64,000 nt of DNA from Olleya sediminilitoris (GTDB taxonomy: Bacteria; Bacteroidota; Bacteroidia; Flavobacteriales; Flavobacteriaceae): positions 248,001 to 312,000 of the forward strand of contig NZ_JAEMEF010000003.1 in NCBI RefSeq assembly GCF_016785945.1, in the 5' to 3' direction. This document shows, piece by piece, positions 30,134 through 38,660 of the stretch. The translations under genes and the position numbers were made by a program. The notes beneath the pieces are model-generated. The model was not told where the DNA came from. It made no database searches and saw nothing but the letters and a program-made list of their open reading frames with translations. Position 1 is the stretch's first letter. Each line of letters begins with the position of its first letter.

Positions 30134-30181
30134 AACACCAACTATTTAACTGCTCTTGTAGTTACTTCTTGGTGTTTTTTT
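30134..30181 (+). terminator. Probable terminator with alternative upstream pairing
   Basis: aacaccaa (30134-30141) pairs with ttggtgtt (30169-30176), and T runs to 30181. Inside, aactgc/gtagtt (30148-30153, 30158-30163) forms a second stem. The left arm can instead pair with ggtgttaat at 30076-30084, which would block the terminator. Upstream of the DUF4230 gene. Confidence 0.5.
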
Positions 30182-30243
30182 CTTAATTGTATTTTAACTT
30201 CACTTTATTAGATAAATTAGTAATCTAATAGTACATTTATATC

Positions 30244-30855
30244 ATGCGAAAAATTATTATAGGAATCGTCATTGCATTTGTGGTGTCTTTCATTTTAAAA
30301 AAATGTACAGAAGGTAGTGCAGACAAAACAGTTATTAGAGAGCACTCTGCATTAATTGAAAAACAAATAAATAACGTTGGTAAACTAGTTGTAACAGAAG
30401 GCTATTTTAGTGATGCTTATAGTTATAAAAGTTCAAAAGCATTATTTGCAAACTTGACTTCAGATAAGCAAGCTTTAGTAATTGTAAATGCAGAAGTTAC
30501 TGTAAGTTATGATTTAAGTAAAATTGAATACCAAATAGATAGTATTAATAAAGTTTTAAAGATTGTAAAAATCCCTCAGGAAGAATTAAAGATCTATCCT
30601 GATTTGGAATATTATGATGTAGAAAGTGGTTATCTTAATGCTTTTAATCAAGACGATTACAATAAGATAAAAGAAACAGTGACTATAAGAATTAGAAAAA
30701 AAATTGAAGCTTCAAACTTACGTTTAAATGCCAAAAACAGGTTGATTAGTGAGTTGTCTAAATTTTATATTTTAACCAATAGTTTGGGTTGGACATTACA
30801 GTATAATGACAGTACTATAGATACACAAGATAAGTTAGAGCGTTTTAAACTATAG
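30244..30855 (+). CDS. DUF4230 domain protein, membrane-anchored
   Basis: This 203-residue protein has an N-terminal TM segment (about 3-19, IIIGIVIAFVVSFIL). The body matches DUF4230: NVGKLVVTEGYFSDAY, VIVNAEVTVSYDLSKI, LKIVKIPQEELKIYPDLEYYDVESG and a terminal amphipathic helix. The family is widespread with no known function. It overlaps the convergent rhodanese gene by 6 bp. The 248-bp region upstream contains the alternative hairpins reported separately. Confidence 0.82.
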   Translation: MRKIIIGIVIAFVVSFILKKCTEGSADKTVIREHSALIEKQINNVGKLVVTEGYFSDAYSYKSSKALFANLTSDKQALVIVNAEVTVSYDLSKIEYQIDSINKVLKIVKIPQEELKIYPDLEYYDVESGYLNAFNQDDYNKIKETVTIRIRKKIEASNLRLNAKNRLISELSKFYILTNSLGWTLQYNDSTIDTQDKLERFKL

Positions 30856-31155
30856 CTTTTTATACAAACTTTGCCATCCACCACCATTAGTTACTTCTAT
30901 ACCATTACTACGTAAAATAGAAGCAGCACTACCAGATCGCATTCCGCTAGCGCAACAAGTAATTACAGGTTTTTTCCAAGCTTTAATTTGATTGATTTTT
31001 GCTTGAACTTGTTGTAAAGGTATGTGTTTTGATCCTGGTATGGCACCAGAATCATATTCTGCTTTTGAGCGTACATCTAAAATAATGGCATCACGATCAG
31101 TAAAGTCTTTGATTTTATTGGCTTTATTTCCAAAAAGAAAACTAAAAAATCCCAT
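30850..31155 (-). CDS. Rhodanese-like domain protein
   Basis: This 101-residue single-domain protein has the active-site loop CCASGMRS with the catalytic Cys (about 68) and the closing GGGWQSL. It resembles GlpE/PspE-type sulfurtransferases, which move sulfane sulfur to thiol or cyanide acceptors. A weak hydrophobic N-terminus (MGFFSFLFG) is too short for a signal peptide. The six-residue loop follows the family pattern CxxGxRS. Confidence 0.85.
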   Translation of the reverse strand: MGFFSFLFGNKANKIKDFTDRDAIILDVRSKAEYDSGAIPGSKHIPLQQVQAKINQIKAWKKPVITCCASGMRSGSAASILRSNGIEVTNGGGWQSLYKKL

Positions 31156-31203
31156 AGTAAAATTGTTTATTACAAAGCTACTAATTTGAAACTTAAAAAT
31201 CCT

Positions 31204-31211
31204 TAAATTTG
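31204..31211 (+). promoter_or_regulatory. -7 element TAAATTTG for the enoyl-CoA hydratase gene
   Basis: TAAATTTG lies 28 bp before the ATG at 31240; a TTTG 15 bp upstream (31185-31188) could be a short-spaced -33 box. Confidence 0.45.
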
Positions 31212-31239
31212 TTTAACTTCAATTTAAAATAAGCAGTAA

Positions 31240-31992
31240 ATGTCTCAAACATACGTTAAGCAAACCATTGAAAATAATATTGGTTACATCACTTTTTTTA
31301 CACCAGAGCATAATGCCATGCCAAGTCCAATTTTAAAACAATTGGAACAAACTATCATCAATGCTGGTCAAAATAATGACATTAAAGTTATTGTTTTAAA
31401 AAGTGGAGGAGAGCGTACGTTTTGTGCAGGAGCAAGTTTTACCGAGTTAGTTGCTATTGATACTCTTGAGGATGGTAAACTTTTTTTCTCAGGTTTTGCT
31501 AATGTTATTAACGCAATGCGTAATTGCCCAAAGTTAATTATTGGACGTGTGCAAGGTAAAGCTGTTGGAGGCGGAGTAGGTTTAGCAAGTGCTACAGACT
31601 ATTGTTTGGCAACTAAATATGCTGCAATAAAATTATCAGAAATAAGTATTGGTATTGGGCCATTTGTTATTGAGCCTGCTGTAAGCCGAAAAATTGGTCA
31701 AACCGCTTTTGCAGAAATGACCATTAATGCAGAAGCGTTTTATGATGCAAATTATGCAAAAGCAAAAGGACTGTATGCTGATGTTTTTGAAACTGTAGAT
31801 GCTTTGGATATAGCAGTACAAGAATTGGCATTAAAACTAGCCTCATATAATCCAGATGCACTTTTAGAACTTAAAAAAGTGCTTTGGCAAGATACCAATC
31901 ATTGGGATACGTTACTTATAGAGCGTGCTCAGATTAGCGGAACATTAGTGCTAAGTAATTTTACAAAGCAAAAGCTGGATAGTTATAGTTAA
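31240..31992 (+). CDS. Enoyl-CoA hydratase/isomerase family protein
   Basis: This 250-residue crotonase-fold protein contains TFCAGASFTEL and GRVQGKAVGGGVGLASATDYCLAT, the CoA-binding and oxyanion-hole regions. One of the two usual catalytic Glu positions appears as KLSEISIGIGP (Glu present). The precise reaction (hydratase or isomerase) cannot be set. It ends next to the convergent aromatic amino acid hydroxylase gene without a gap. A role in phenylacetate or amino-acid degradation is possible but is only inference. Confidence 0.82.
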   Translation: MSQTYVKQTIENNIGYITFFTPEHNAMPSPILKQLEQTIINAGQNNDIKVIVLKSGGERTFCAGASFTELVAIDTLEDGKLFFSGFANVINAMRNCPKLIIGRVQGKAVGGGVGLASATDYCLATKYAAIKLSEISIGIGPFVIEPAVSRKIGQTAFAEMTINAEAFYDANYAKAKGLYADVFETVDALDIAVQELALKLASYNPDALLELKKVLWQDTNHWDTLLIERAQISGTLVLSNFTKQKLDSYS

Positions 31993-33753
31993 CTAAACAG
32001 CTATTTCCTGACTAGCAATTTTAATACCATCATCAATTAAGTGTCCAACTTCTGGACGGTTTTGTTTGATGGTTTCAAGGTGAGCTAAAATACTATCACA
32101 TAATTCGTTTTCATTACCTTTTTTAGCAAGTTCAAACAGCTCAACAGGTAATAACCAATCCATAGGAAAACGATTTACTAACTGTTCTAAAACTTTAGTT
32201 CTAGACACTGTTTGGTTAGTCCCTTCACGATATTCACGTACTTGTTTGTATAATTCAATAAGCTCTAATTTTTCAGGAGACTTTTCTTCTTGTATTGTTG
32301 TACTACTAATTTTATGTGTAATTAAATCAAAACTATGTAGATCTGCAGGTCCAGAGTAACCAGAAATAACCTCTTTACCAACAGCCATATCATATTGTCC
32401 CCAAGAAGGTTCAAATAATACAGTGTCTTTATATGTTACAGTACAGTTTTTAAAACTTATTAATATAATTTTACCCTGTAGGTTTCGTGTACCAGTTATA
32501 ATGTCTCCAGTAACAATAATATCACCTTCAAACTCTAAAGTAACCGTTTCACCTTCATAAATATCATAAGCGCGTAAATCTCTAGGCGACATGTCTTCAA
32601 TAGCAAGATTAATACCTTTAAGTTTTCCAACAGGCGAACCAAAACCATCAGCATGCTCTAAAACACTGTGTCCTACCAATTCTTTATCTCTGTTAGCCAA
32701 TGCAGTTTGTCCTGTAGTTTGTATGTAGCTAACCTTTCCGTTATGCTCAATCATATTAGTAAACACACCAGATATTTGTAAGCCTGTACTCAGCTCAATG
32801 GTTCCTAAAGCCTGACTTTGTATCAATTTATTTATAGCACTAGGTCCACCAGTACGTAAAGCCATAGTGTTAGCAAATGACTCTAACACTAAACTAAGGT
32901 GCGCAAAATCAGGAGTGACATAAAGTTGAGGTTGTGGTTTTGTAATGTCAAAATTCTGAAAAGTAGAAGCTATAGTATAAGGTAATTTTTTAACTTTATC
33001 AGTCATGCACCAAGCGCTTTCACCAATAGAAGATAGCAAACCAGCACCATAAATTTTAGGATTTTCAACTGTACCAATCAGTCCATACTCAACCGTCCAC
33101 CAATGTAAATTTCTTATCAAAGCCATTTCACTAGGTTCACCCATATTGTTTTGCAAATCTTCCACCTTTTTTTCTGCTAGATCAATAGCATCTTGAGGTG
33201 TGTTTGGGGCTTCTTTTATAATAGATAAATGTCGTACAGCCTCATATAATTCATAATCTTTAGCACTACTAATTGCCTTACAACCAATCTCACCAAAACG
33301 TCTTAAATATTCAGCATACTCAGGATTAGCAATAATTGGTGCGTGGCCAGCACCTTCATGTATAATATCAGGAGCAGGAGTGTACTCTATATGTTCTAAT
33401 TGTCTAATATCACTAGCAATAACCAACACATTATAAGCCTGAAATTCCATGAATGCATTTGGAGGTATAAAACCATCCACAGCAACAGCAGCCCAACCAA
33501 TAGCTTTTAAAATACGGTTCATACCATACATATTTGGTATCGCATCTACATTTATACCAGTTTGCTGTAAACCATCCATATACGTACTATGTGCCACTTG
33601 GCTTAAATAATCCACATTTTTACGCATTGCATAACGCCAAACAGCTTGATCAATAGCAGTATAATCCTCATAATTTTGAGGCTTTATAAACTGTCTTAAA
33701 TGCTTAGGTAAACGATCCAGTATAGGATTAGATTCAATATTTTTAAACTTCAT
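31993..33753 (-). CDS. Aromatic amino acid hydroxylase (phenylalanine 4-monooxygenase-like) with long C-terminal extension
   Basis: From the ATG at 33753 the protein has 586 residues; an in-frame TTG 15 bp upstream is less likely. The catalytic domain is in the first half. Iron ligands are visible as IIHEGAGH (His about 132 and 137) and the Glu of WWTVEYG (about 222). It should use tetrahydropterin and O2 to hydroxylate phenylalanine. There is no N-terminal ACT domain. About 270 residues after the core (for example DIYEGETVTLEFEGDIIVTGDIITGTRNL) do not belong to the bacterial PhhA enzyme, which is about 260-300 residues long. Confidence 0.85.
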   Translation of the reverse strand: MKFKNIESNPILDRLPKHLRQFIKPQNYEDYTAIDQAVWRYAMRKNVDYLSQVAHSTYMDGLQQTGINVDAIPNMYGMNRILKAIGWAAVAVDGFIPPNAFMEFQAYNVLVIASDIRQLEHIEYTPAPDIIHEGAGHAPIIANPEYAEYLRRFGEIGCKAISSAKDYELYEAVRHLSIIKEAPNTPQDAIDLAEKKVEDLQNNMGEPSEMALIRNLHWWTVEYGLIGTVENPKIYGAGLLSSIGESAWCMTDKVKKLPYTIASTFQNFDITKPQPQLYVTPDFAHLSLVLESFANTMALRTGGPSAINKLIQSQALGTIELSTGLQISGVFTNMIEHNGKVSYIQTTGQTALANRDKELVGHSVLEHADGFGSPVGKLKGINLAIEDMSPRDLRAYDIYEGETVTLEFEGDIIVTGDIITGTRNLQGKIILISFKNCTVTYKDTVLFEPSWGQYDMAVGKEVISGYSGPADLHSFDLITHKISSTTIQEEKSPEKLELIELYKQVREYREGTNQTVSRTKVLEQLVNRFPMDWLLPVELFELAKKGNENELCDSILAHLETIKQNRPEVGHLIDDGIKIASQEIAV

Positions 33754-33847
33754 TGGTATAAATTTCAAGTGTTGTAAAAATACAAAAAACGTACTAAAAG
33801 ACTCTTAAAAAAAACAGTAGTTTAACTAAACAATCAAAACAACTTAG

Positions 33848-33855
33848 TATATTTG
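33848..33855 (+). promoter_or_regulatory. -7 element TATATTTG before tatA
   Basis: TATATTTG ends exactly 4 nt before the tatA ATG at 33860, so the mRNA may start at the AUG. No clear -33 box at the normal spacing. Confidence 0.5.
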
Positions 33856-33859
33856 TACT

Positions 33860-34147
33860 ATGATTACAACAGCAACATTTTTATTTATAAGTGGAGGAGA
33901 AATATTTTTTATTCTGCTTATCGTTGTTATGGTTTTTGGAGCTAAAAATGTTCCTGAAATTGCTCGTGGTTTAGGTAAAGGTATGCGTCAAATAAAAGAT
34001 GCAACCAATGATATTAAAACCGAAATCACAAAATCTGCAGAACGTAACGGTTTGGATACTAGTATCACTGATGGCGTAAACGAAGAACTTAAAAAAGTTA
34101 AAGACGATCTAGAAGAGTTTACAGGATCTGTACGTCGTAAATTATAA
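33860..34147 (+). CDS. tatA: Twin-arginine translocase subunit TatA/TatE
   Basis: This 95-residue protein has one short TM helix (about 12-27, GGEIFFILLIVVMVFG). The hinge and amphipathic helix follow (AKNVPEIARGLGKGMRQIKDA), then a charged tail. TatA oligomers form the pore for export of folded proteins. tatC is not in the window. No alternative start codon exists upstream of this ATG within the promoter. Confidence 0.9.
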   Translation: MITTATFLFISGGEIFFILLIVVMVFGAKNVPEIARGLGKGMRQIKDATNDIKTEITKSAERNGLDTSITDGVNEELKKVKDDLEEFTGSVRRKL

Positions 34148-34165
34148 TTTAATCTTAATTGTTTT

Positions 34166-34253
34166 GGCGTTACCACAAGGGTCGCGTCATCCATTATATC
34201 TTTTTTTGCCATTTATGGCAGCAAAAAAAGGATGCCATTTCTACCGCTAACGC
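34166..34253. repeat. Inverted-repeat intergenic element GGCGTTA...TAACGC (copy 1)
   Basis: The 88-bp element has 6-bp perfect terminal inverted repeats (gcgtta 34167-34172, taacgc 34248-34253). An internal hairpin pairs ctttttttgc with gcaaaaaaag. It resembles a short non-coding repeat common in flavobacterial intergenic DNA; a second, more diverged relative is at 42179-42307. Lies between tatA and the subtilase gene. Confidence 0.6.
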
Positions 34254-34384
34254 ATTACCATGGTCTTTAAGACAGTGTCAAATTATTATTAACTTTACTT
34301 TAAAGTTGTTAATTTGATAAAATTATCAGTCTTTTTTTAGGAAAAATTTATATATTTAGATTTCAACCTAAAATTATTAATAAA

Positions 34385-35902
34385 ATGAAAAAACCATTAC
34401 TTAAACTATCCGTACTTATGGTAGTTTTTACAATGTTTAACGCATGTCAGAAAGAGGATTATCAAGAACTACCTCAAGAGCAAACTATTGATTACGACCA
34501 AAAAGAAGCTTTATCGGTTTCAGAAATTAATGCCATTATCAATCAAAGTTTAAATACCACTGGGACTTTTAATTGGAAAGATGTACACTCACACACTTTA
34601 TGGAGTGCAGTTGTAAGAGGTAACAATATCTTAACTATAGGTTACGGAGAGGAAGGTCAAAGTTTTTCCGAAATAAAAACCTCAGAATTAAAAGCTACTT
34701 TGTCCAATCTTGTTCAAGTAGTAGAAGCTAACGAAGATTATAAAAGTAGTCAAGAAACTTTGGTAGAACATGATATTATTAATGTCATAGATGTAAAGGT
34801 AGAAAATTATCAAACCATTAAAGCTTTATTACAATCTGATGGTGTTAGGTATTTAGAACCTAACGGTTACAATCAATATGAAACTTTAAGTAATGGAAGA
34901 TCAAGTTCTGGATGTGATAAAAATGCAGACAGTATTAATTCGGCACATTACACAACAATAAGTCCTAATGACGCACAAGTATCTTGGCATTTTAATGCGA
35001 CTAATATTCCGTCTGCTTGGAATTATAGTACAGGAAACGGAGTTACTATTGGATTAATAGATACAGGTGTGTCTGCTTCTCAATCACTATTAAACGGAAA
35101 CGGATTTAAAGATGGCTATTCATCTAATAGTCGATACATTCAAAAATACGGAACGTTTATAGATTCAAATTGGTGGTGGTCAGATAATTATGATGGACCA
35201 CATGATAAGTGTGGACATGGTACAGCTATGGCATCCACTATGGCAGCTCCACGTAATGACAATGGTATGCCTGTTGGTGTAGCTTACGATGCTAATTTGG
35301 TAGCCTATAGAGCAACAGAAGATGTTTTATTAAATGACTATCATGAACGTAAAGGTGTCTCTGAAGCGTTAACCCAATTAGGTAATAGAAGTGATGTTAA
35401 AATAATATCTATGTCTATTGGTTACTTATGGTCTATAGGTAATATAAAGGATGCTGTTAAGTATGCTTACAGCAAAGGAAAATTAATTTTTGCAGCAGGT
35501 GGAACTTCGACAAGTTTTACCAATGGATATGGAGTGATTTTTCCAGCTACTATGAGTGAGACTGTTGCTGTAACAGGAGTAGATGATGGACCGAACTATG
35601 AAAGATGCGAAACTTGTCATAGTGGAAGTAAAATAGATTTTACCATTATCATGGAAGGTAACAATAATACAAGTAAAGCTCCTCCAACATTAGGATTTTA
35701 TGATGGAGACAGACGTTATACTGGAGGATCTTCTGTTGCAACAGCAACAACAGCTGGTATTGCAGCCTTAGTTTGGTCTAGATATCCAAGTTGGTCAAGA
35801 ACACAAGTTTTAAACAAACTAAAACAATCTGCAGAATTTTATCCTAACAAAAATAGCAGTTTTGGTTATGGTAATATAGATGCTTTACAAGCAGTTCAAT
35901 AA
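34385..35902 (+). CDS. Subtilisin-like S8 family serine protease, lipoprotein
   Basis: This 505-residue protein has a lipoprotein signal with lipobox MFNAC. A pro-region follows (about 25-170), then the S8 domain. The catalytic triad is visible: Asp in GLIDTGVS (about 225), His in CGHGTAMAS (about 278) and Ser in GGSSVATATTAG (about 449). Cys residues near 264 and 404 may form disulfides. It ends with the peptidase domain, with no type IX sorting tail, so it is anchored as a lipoprotein. Its own terminator follows. Confidence 0.9.
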   Translation: MKKPLLKLSVLMVVFTMFNACQKEDYQELPQEQTIDYDQKEALSVSEINAIINQSLNTTGTFNWKDVHSHTLWSAVVRGNNILTIGYGEEGQSFSEIKTSELKATLSNLVQVVEANEDYKSSQETLVEHDIINVIDVKVENYQTIKALLQSDGVRYLEPNGYNQYETLSNGRSSSGCDKNADSINSAHYTTISPNDAQVSWHFNATNIPSAWNYSTGNGVTIGLIDTGVSASQSLLNGNGFKDGYSSNSRYIQKYGTFIDSNWWWSDNYDGPHDKCGHGTAMASTMAAPRNDNGMPVGVAYDANLVAYRATEDVLLNDYHERKGVSEALTQLGNRSDVKIISMSIGYLWSIGNIKDAVKYAYSKGKLIFAAGGTSTSFTNGYGVIFPATMSETVAVTGVDDGPNYERCETCHSGSKIDFTIIMEGNNNTSKAPPTLGFYDGDRRYTGGSSVATATTAGIAALVWSRYPSWSRTQVLNKLKQSAEFYPNKNSSFGYGNIDALQAVQ

Positions 35903-35924
35903 AAACAGTAAGTGTTAATTTAAT

Positions 35925-35958
35925 AAGCCTCTCAAAATCTTGAGAGGCTTTTTTTTTG
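35925..35958 (+). terminator. Terminator after the S8 protease gene
   Basis: A perfect 10-bp stem aagcctctca/tgagaggctt (35925-35934 with 35941-35950) has a 6-nt loop and 8 T. It may also serve the convergent DUF421 gene. Confidence 0.87.
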
Positions 35959-35972
35959 AAATAGCGATATAT

Positions 35973-36503
35973 TTATGGTTTTTCTCTTACATCTTCAAGT
36001 AAAACGTTATTAAGACTTGTATCGTCACTGCCAGAAGATTTATGCAATACAGATATGTCTCCTGTTGATTCTAAAACAACTGCTTCAATTTGATTAAAAT
36101 CTAATACATTGGCTTCCCTTAATTTCGCAATTAATTGTGGCTTTTCAATTCTAGCATATTTTAAATTGTCATACAAAATAGTTTTTCCTTTCATTAATAA
36201 TAAAGGTTTGTTAGATATAATTGAAGAAATAAACGAGAATTTTTTCTGTAAAAAAGAAAAAATATAAGTCAACACTAATAAACTAGCAATTGCAACAGCT
36301 CCATGAGTTAATGATGTACTTGATGTTAAAGTCGAAGAGATAATACTACCAATAGCAATTGTAAATGCAAAGTCATAAGCTGTAAATTTAGCAAAAGATC
36401 TAAGACCAATAATACGTGTAATTACGATAATTACAATAAATAAAATTAAGCTTCCTGCAAGTGTTTCTATTAGTGGGTCGTTGATAGAGTATATCCATTC
36501 CAT
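35973..36503 (-). CDS. DUF421 (YetF-type) membrane protein
   Basis: This 176-residue protein has three N-terminal TM segments (about 12-34, 40-60, 66-86). The cytosolic YetF/DUF421 domain contains KPLLLMKGKTILYDNL and ANVLDFNQIEAVVLESTGDISVL. The family is linked with spores and stress in Bacillus but has no clear enzyme activity. The size is normal for the Bacteroidota form. It converges on the subtilase gene. Confidence 0.85.
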   Translation of the reverse strand: MEWIYSINDPLIETLAGSLILFIVIIVITRIIGLRSFAKFTAYDFAFTIAIGSIISSTLTSSTSLTHGAVAIASLLVLTYIFSFLQKKFSFISSIISNKPLLLMKGKTILYDNLKYARIEKPQLIAKLREANVLDFNQIEAVVLESTGDISVLHKSSGSDDTSLNNVLLEDVREKP

Positions 36504-36694
36504 AAATTAAAATTTAATATGTTTTAGTAGTTAATACATTGGTTTTTTTTTAAAATATCAATTAATTAACTGTTTAAAGACGTTTTTTTTGACTTTAAGA
36601 AAACATTAATATTAGATAAAATAATGAAGTTTCAATTTTAAAGTAATCCATAGGTATTTAATTAGCAATAATTAGTCAGTTGTATATATGTTTT

Positions 36695-36702
36695 TACTTT
36701 TG
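36695..36702 (+). promoter_or_regulatory. -7 element TACTTTTG for the flavin monooxygenase gene
   Basis: TACTTTTG lies within the first codons of a longer in-frame ATG (36688) and 21 bp before the ATG at 36724. Transcription from here would exclude the upstream ATG, which sets the start at 36724. Confidence 0.55.
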
Positions 36703-36723
36703 CAGAAAACAATAAGTTTAAGG

Positions 36724-37764
36724 ATGGATTATGTGATTATTGGAGGTGCACAAGCAGGATTAGCTATGGCTTATCATTTGCAAAAAATGAATAAACAATT
36801 TATAGTGCTTGATGGTCAGTCTCAAGTTGGTGCCTCATGGTTAAATCGTTGGGACTCGTTAAAATTATTTACTCCAACAGAGTATAATCATTTACCAGGT
36901 TTAAAATTTGATGCACCTAAAGGTCATTATCCTTCTAAAATTGAAGTCGCTAATTATTTTAAGACTTACGTCGAAAAATTTAGCATTCCTATGCAACTTA
37001 ATACACATGTAACAGCAATTAATAAAACCGAAAACGGATTTGAAGTTATACACAAAAACGGAAGTATTAAGGCTAATAATGTTATAGTTGCAACTGGACC
37101 ATTTCATATACCATATACACCACCTTGTCATACAAAAATTGAAGATTCAACTTTGCAAATGCATAGTAATTATTATAAAGGCACACACCAATTGCAGTCT
37201 GGTGACGCTTTGGTAGTTGGAGGAGGAGATAGTGGTTATCAAATATTAAATGAGATTTCTAAAGACCAATCCAGAACAGTATTTTTTTCCGGAGATACTA
37301 AAGTCAAATCTTTGCCACAACAGTTTTTAGGTAAAACATTATGGTGGTGGTTTACTAAGGTTGGTTTTTTAAGTTATAATAAATACAGCTGGATAGGAAA
37401 AAAAATAAATAGATCTACACAGCCTGTTATTGGTACAGATGTTAAGGGTATATTGTCTAGAGATAATGTGATACCTGTTGGAAGAACTAAGGATGCTTTG
37501 AATGATCAAATTATTTTTGAATCTACTAAAAAATCATCTATTAAAAATGTAGTTTGGGCAACAGGTTATCGTCCAAACTTTAAATGGATACATGGTTTAG
37601 AGTTGGATGCAGACGGTTACCCTAAAAATTACAGAGGTGTAAGTAATATGGACGGTTTATATTTTATTGGTTTACCTTGGATGTTTACTCGAGGTTCTGC
37701 TACTTTAGGAGGTGTCAGTAAAGACGCTAGTTATTTAGCAAATGTTATAAATGGTAAAAATTAA
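36724..37764 (+). CDS. NAD(P)/FAD-dependent flavin monooxygenase-like protein
   Basis: The product has 346 residues from the ATG at 36724, chosen because the promoter overlaps the only earlier ATG. The FAD motif GGAQAGLA is at about 7-14 and the NADPH motif GGGDSGYQ at about 165-172. An ATG motif (VVWATGYRPNF) precedes the last third. The layout resembles YUCCA/ArsO-like class B monooxygenases. The substrate is not evident. No partner gene is adjacent. Confidence 0.82.
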   Translation: MDYVIIGGAQAGLAMAYHLQKMNKQFIVLDGQSQVGASWLNRWDSLKLFTPTEYNHLPGLKFDAPKGHYPSKIEVANYFKTYVEKFSIPMQLNTHVTAINKTENGFEVIHKNGSIKANNVIVATGPFHIPYTPPCHTKIEDSTLQMHSNYYKGTHQLQSGDALVVGGGDSGYQILNEISKDQSRTVFFSGDTKVKSLPQQFLGKTLWWWFTKVGFLSYNKYSWIGKKINRSTQPVIGTDVKGILSRDNVIPVGRTKDALNDQIIFESTKKSSIKNVVWATGYRPNFKWIHGLELDADGYPKNYRGVSNMDGLYFIGLPWMFTRGSATLGGVSKDASYLANVINGKN

Positions 37765-37812
37765 ATTTTAAGTATTTGTTTATTTAAGCAAACTCAAAAT
37801 TTAATAGAGCCT

Positions 37813-38262
37813 TTATTTGTTATAAAGCTCTGGCGTTACAGAAATTTCCATAGTAAAAACACCGTCTTTATCGTAATACCTATAGTCTAAGCTTATATTA
37901 TTATCACGATACGTTTTTAAATCAGGACTGTTTTTTACATTTTCAATAATATTAGGTCTTATGTACTTATTTACGGTGTCCATAACAACTTCAGATTTTT
38001 TGGTGTCTAAAAGTGTATAGTGATAAATAAAATTAGTTTTCCCCTTAGAAGACGTACTGTCTAGTCTAGTGTATTGGTCAATTGCTATAGGTGTTTGCTT
38101 GTTCATTTCTATTGCAACCTTTTTTAATTCTGCAGCAATGTCTTTTTTAAATAGTTGCTTAACACCATAAAAGGAGATTAAAAATGCAATAATACCAACT
38201 AAGATTCCTAGAATATTAGCTTTCTTTTTTGATTGAATTTTAGTTATTAAAATATGAGTAAT
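37813..38262 (-). CDS. Small membrane protein; start codon non-canonical or lost
   Basis: The frame has its first ATG at 38106, giving a 97-residue soluble fragment. However, the same frame is open back to a stop at 38266-38268. It encodes a good TM helix directly before the ATG (NILGILVGIIAFLISFYG, then VKQLFKKDIAAELKKVAIEMNKQTP). No ATG, GTG or TTG occurs in that extension; ATT codons at 38260-38262 and 38251-38253 are the only near-start codons. I give the longest frame. Function unknown. It lies within 10 nt of the DUF3037 gene stop, so co-expression is likely. Confidence 0.5.
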   Translation of the reverse strand: MTHILITKIQSKKKANILGILVGIIAFLISFYGVKQLFKKDIAAELKKVAIEMNKQTPIAIDQYTRLDSTSSKGKTNFIYHYTLLDTKKSEVVMDTVNKYIRPNIIENVKNSPDLKTYRDNNISLDYRYYDKDGVFTMEISVTPELYNK

Positions 38263-38270
38263 TGTTTAAG

Positions 38271-38660
38271 TTATTTACACAGCACATAGTTGTTAAAAAT
38301 ATGTTCTAATTCTTTTTCGGGATTATTAGTTAATCCAGAATGAGTTTTAGAGCTTTGTATTACAGTACTGCGTGATGCTGCTAACCATCTAAATCTGTCT
38401 GATAATTCAAACTGTCCAATCTTTCCGCTTGATTTATCTCCTTTACAAATTAATTCCCAAGACTTTAAATAGGTATTTAAGTCTTCCATATTTAATTCGC
38501 ATGCAAATGCAGCTAATTTAGTCTTGTCTATTTTAAATTTAACGTTTAGATATTTTTTTCTTTTAGAAAACAATATAACACCAATGTTAAAAAACTCTTC
38601 ACGTTCTACTTTAGGGACAAGTCTAATAATCGCGTATTCAAAAGTAACTTTATCTTGCAT
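38271..38660 (-). CDS. DUF3037 family protein
   Basis: This 129-residue protein starts KVTFEYAIIRLVPKVEREEFFNIGVILF, the family's marker region, and ends with the conserved FRWLAASRSTVIQSSKTHSG block. DUF3037 genes repeatedly lie beside HipA-like kinase genes. Here the start overlaps the kinase gene by 11 bp. The function is unknown; the fixed pairing suggests that it modifies or is a target of the kinase. Confidence 0.85.
   Translation of the reverse strand: MQDKVTFEYAIIRLVPKVEREEFFNIGVILFSKRKKYLNVKFKIDKTKLAAFACELNMEDLNTYLKSWELICKGDKSSGKIGQFELSDRFRWLAASRSTVIQSSKTHSGLTNNPEKELEHIFNNYVLCK

Noticed and set aside
36688-36723. Upstream ATG at 36688 for the flavin monooxygenase gene
   Set aside because: A promoter -7 element (36695-36702) lies inside the first codons, so transcripts from it cannot contain this ATG.
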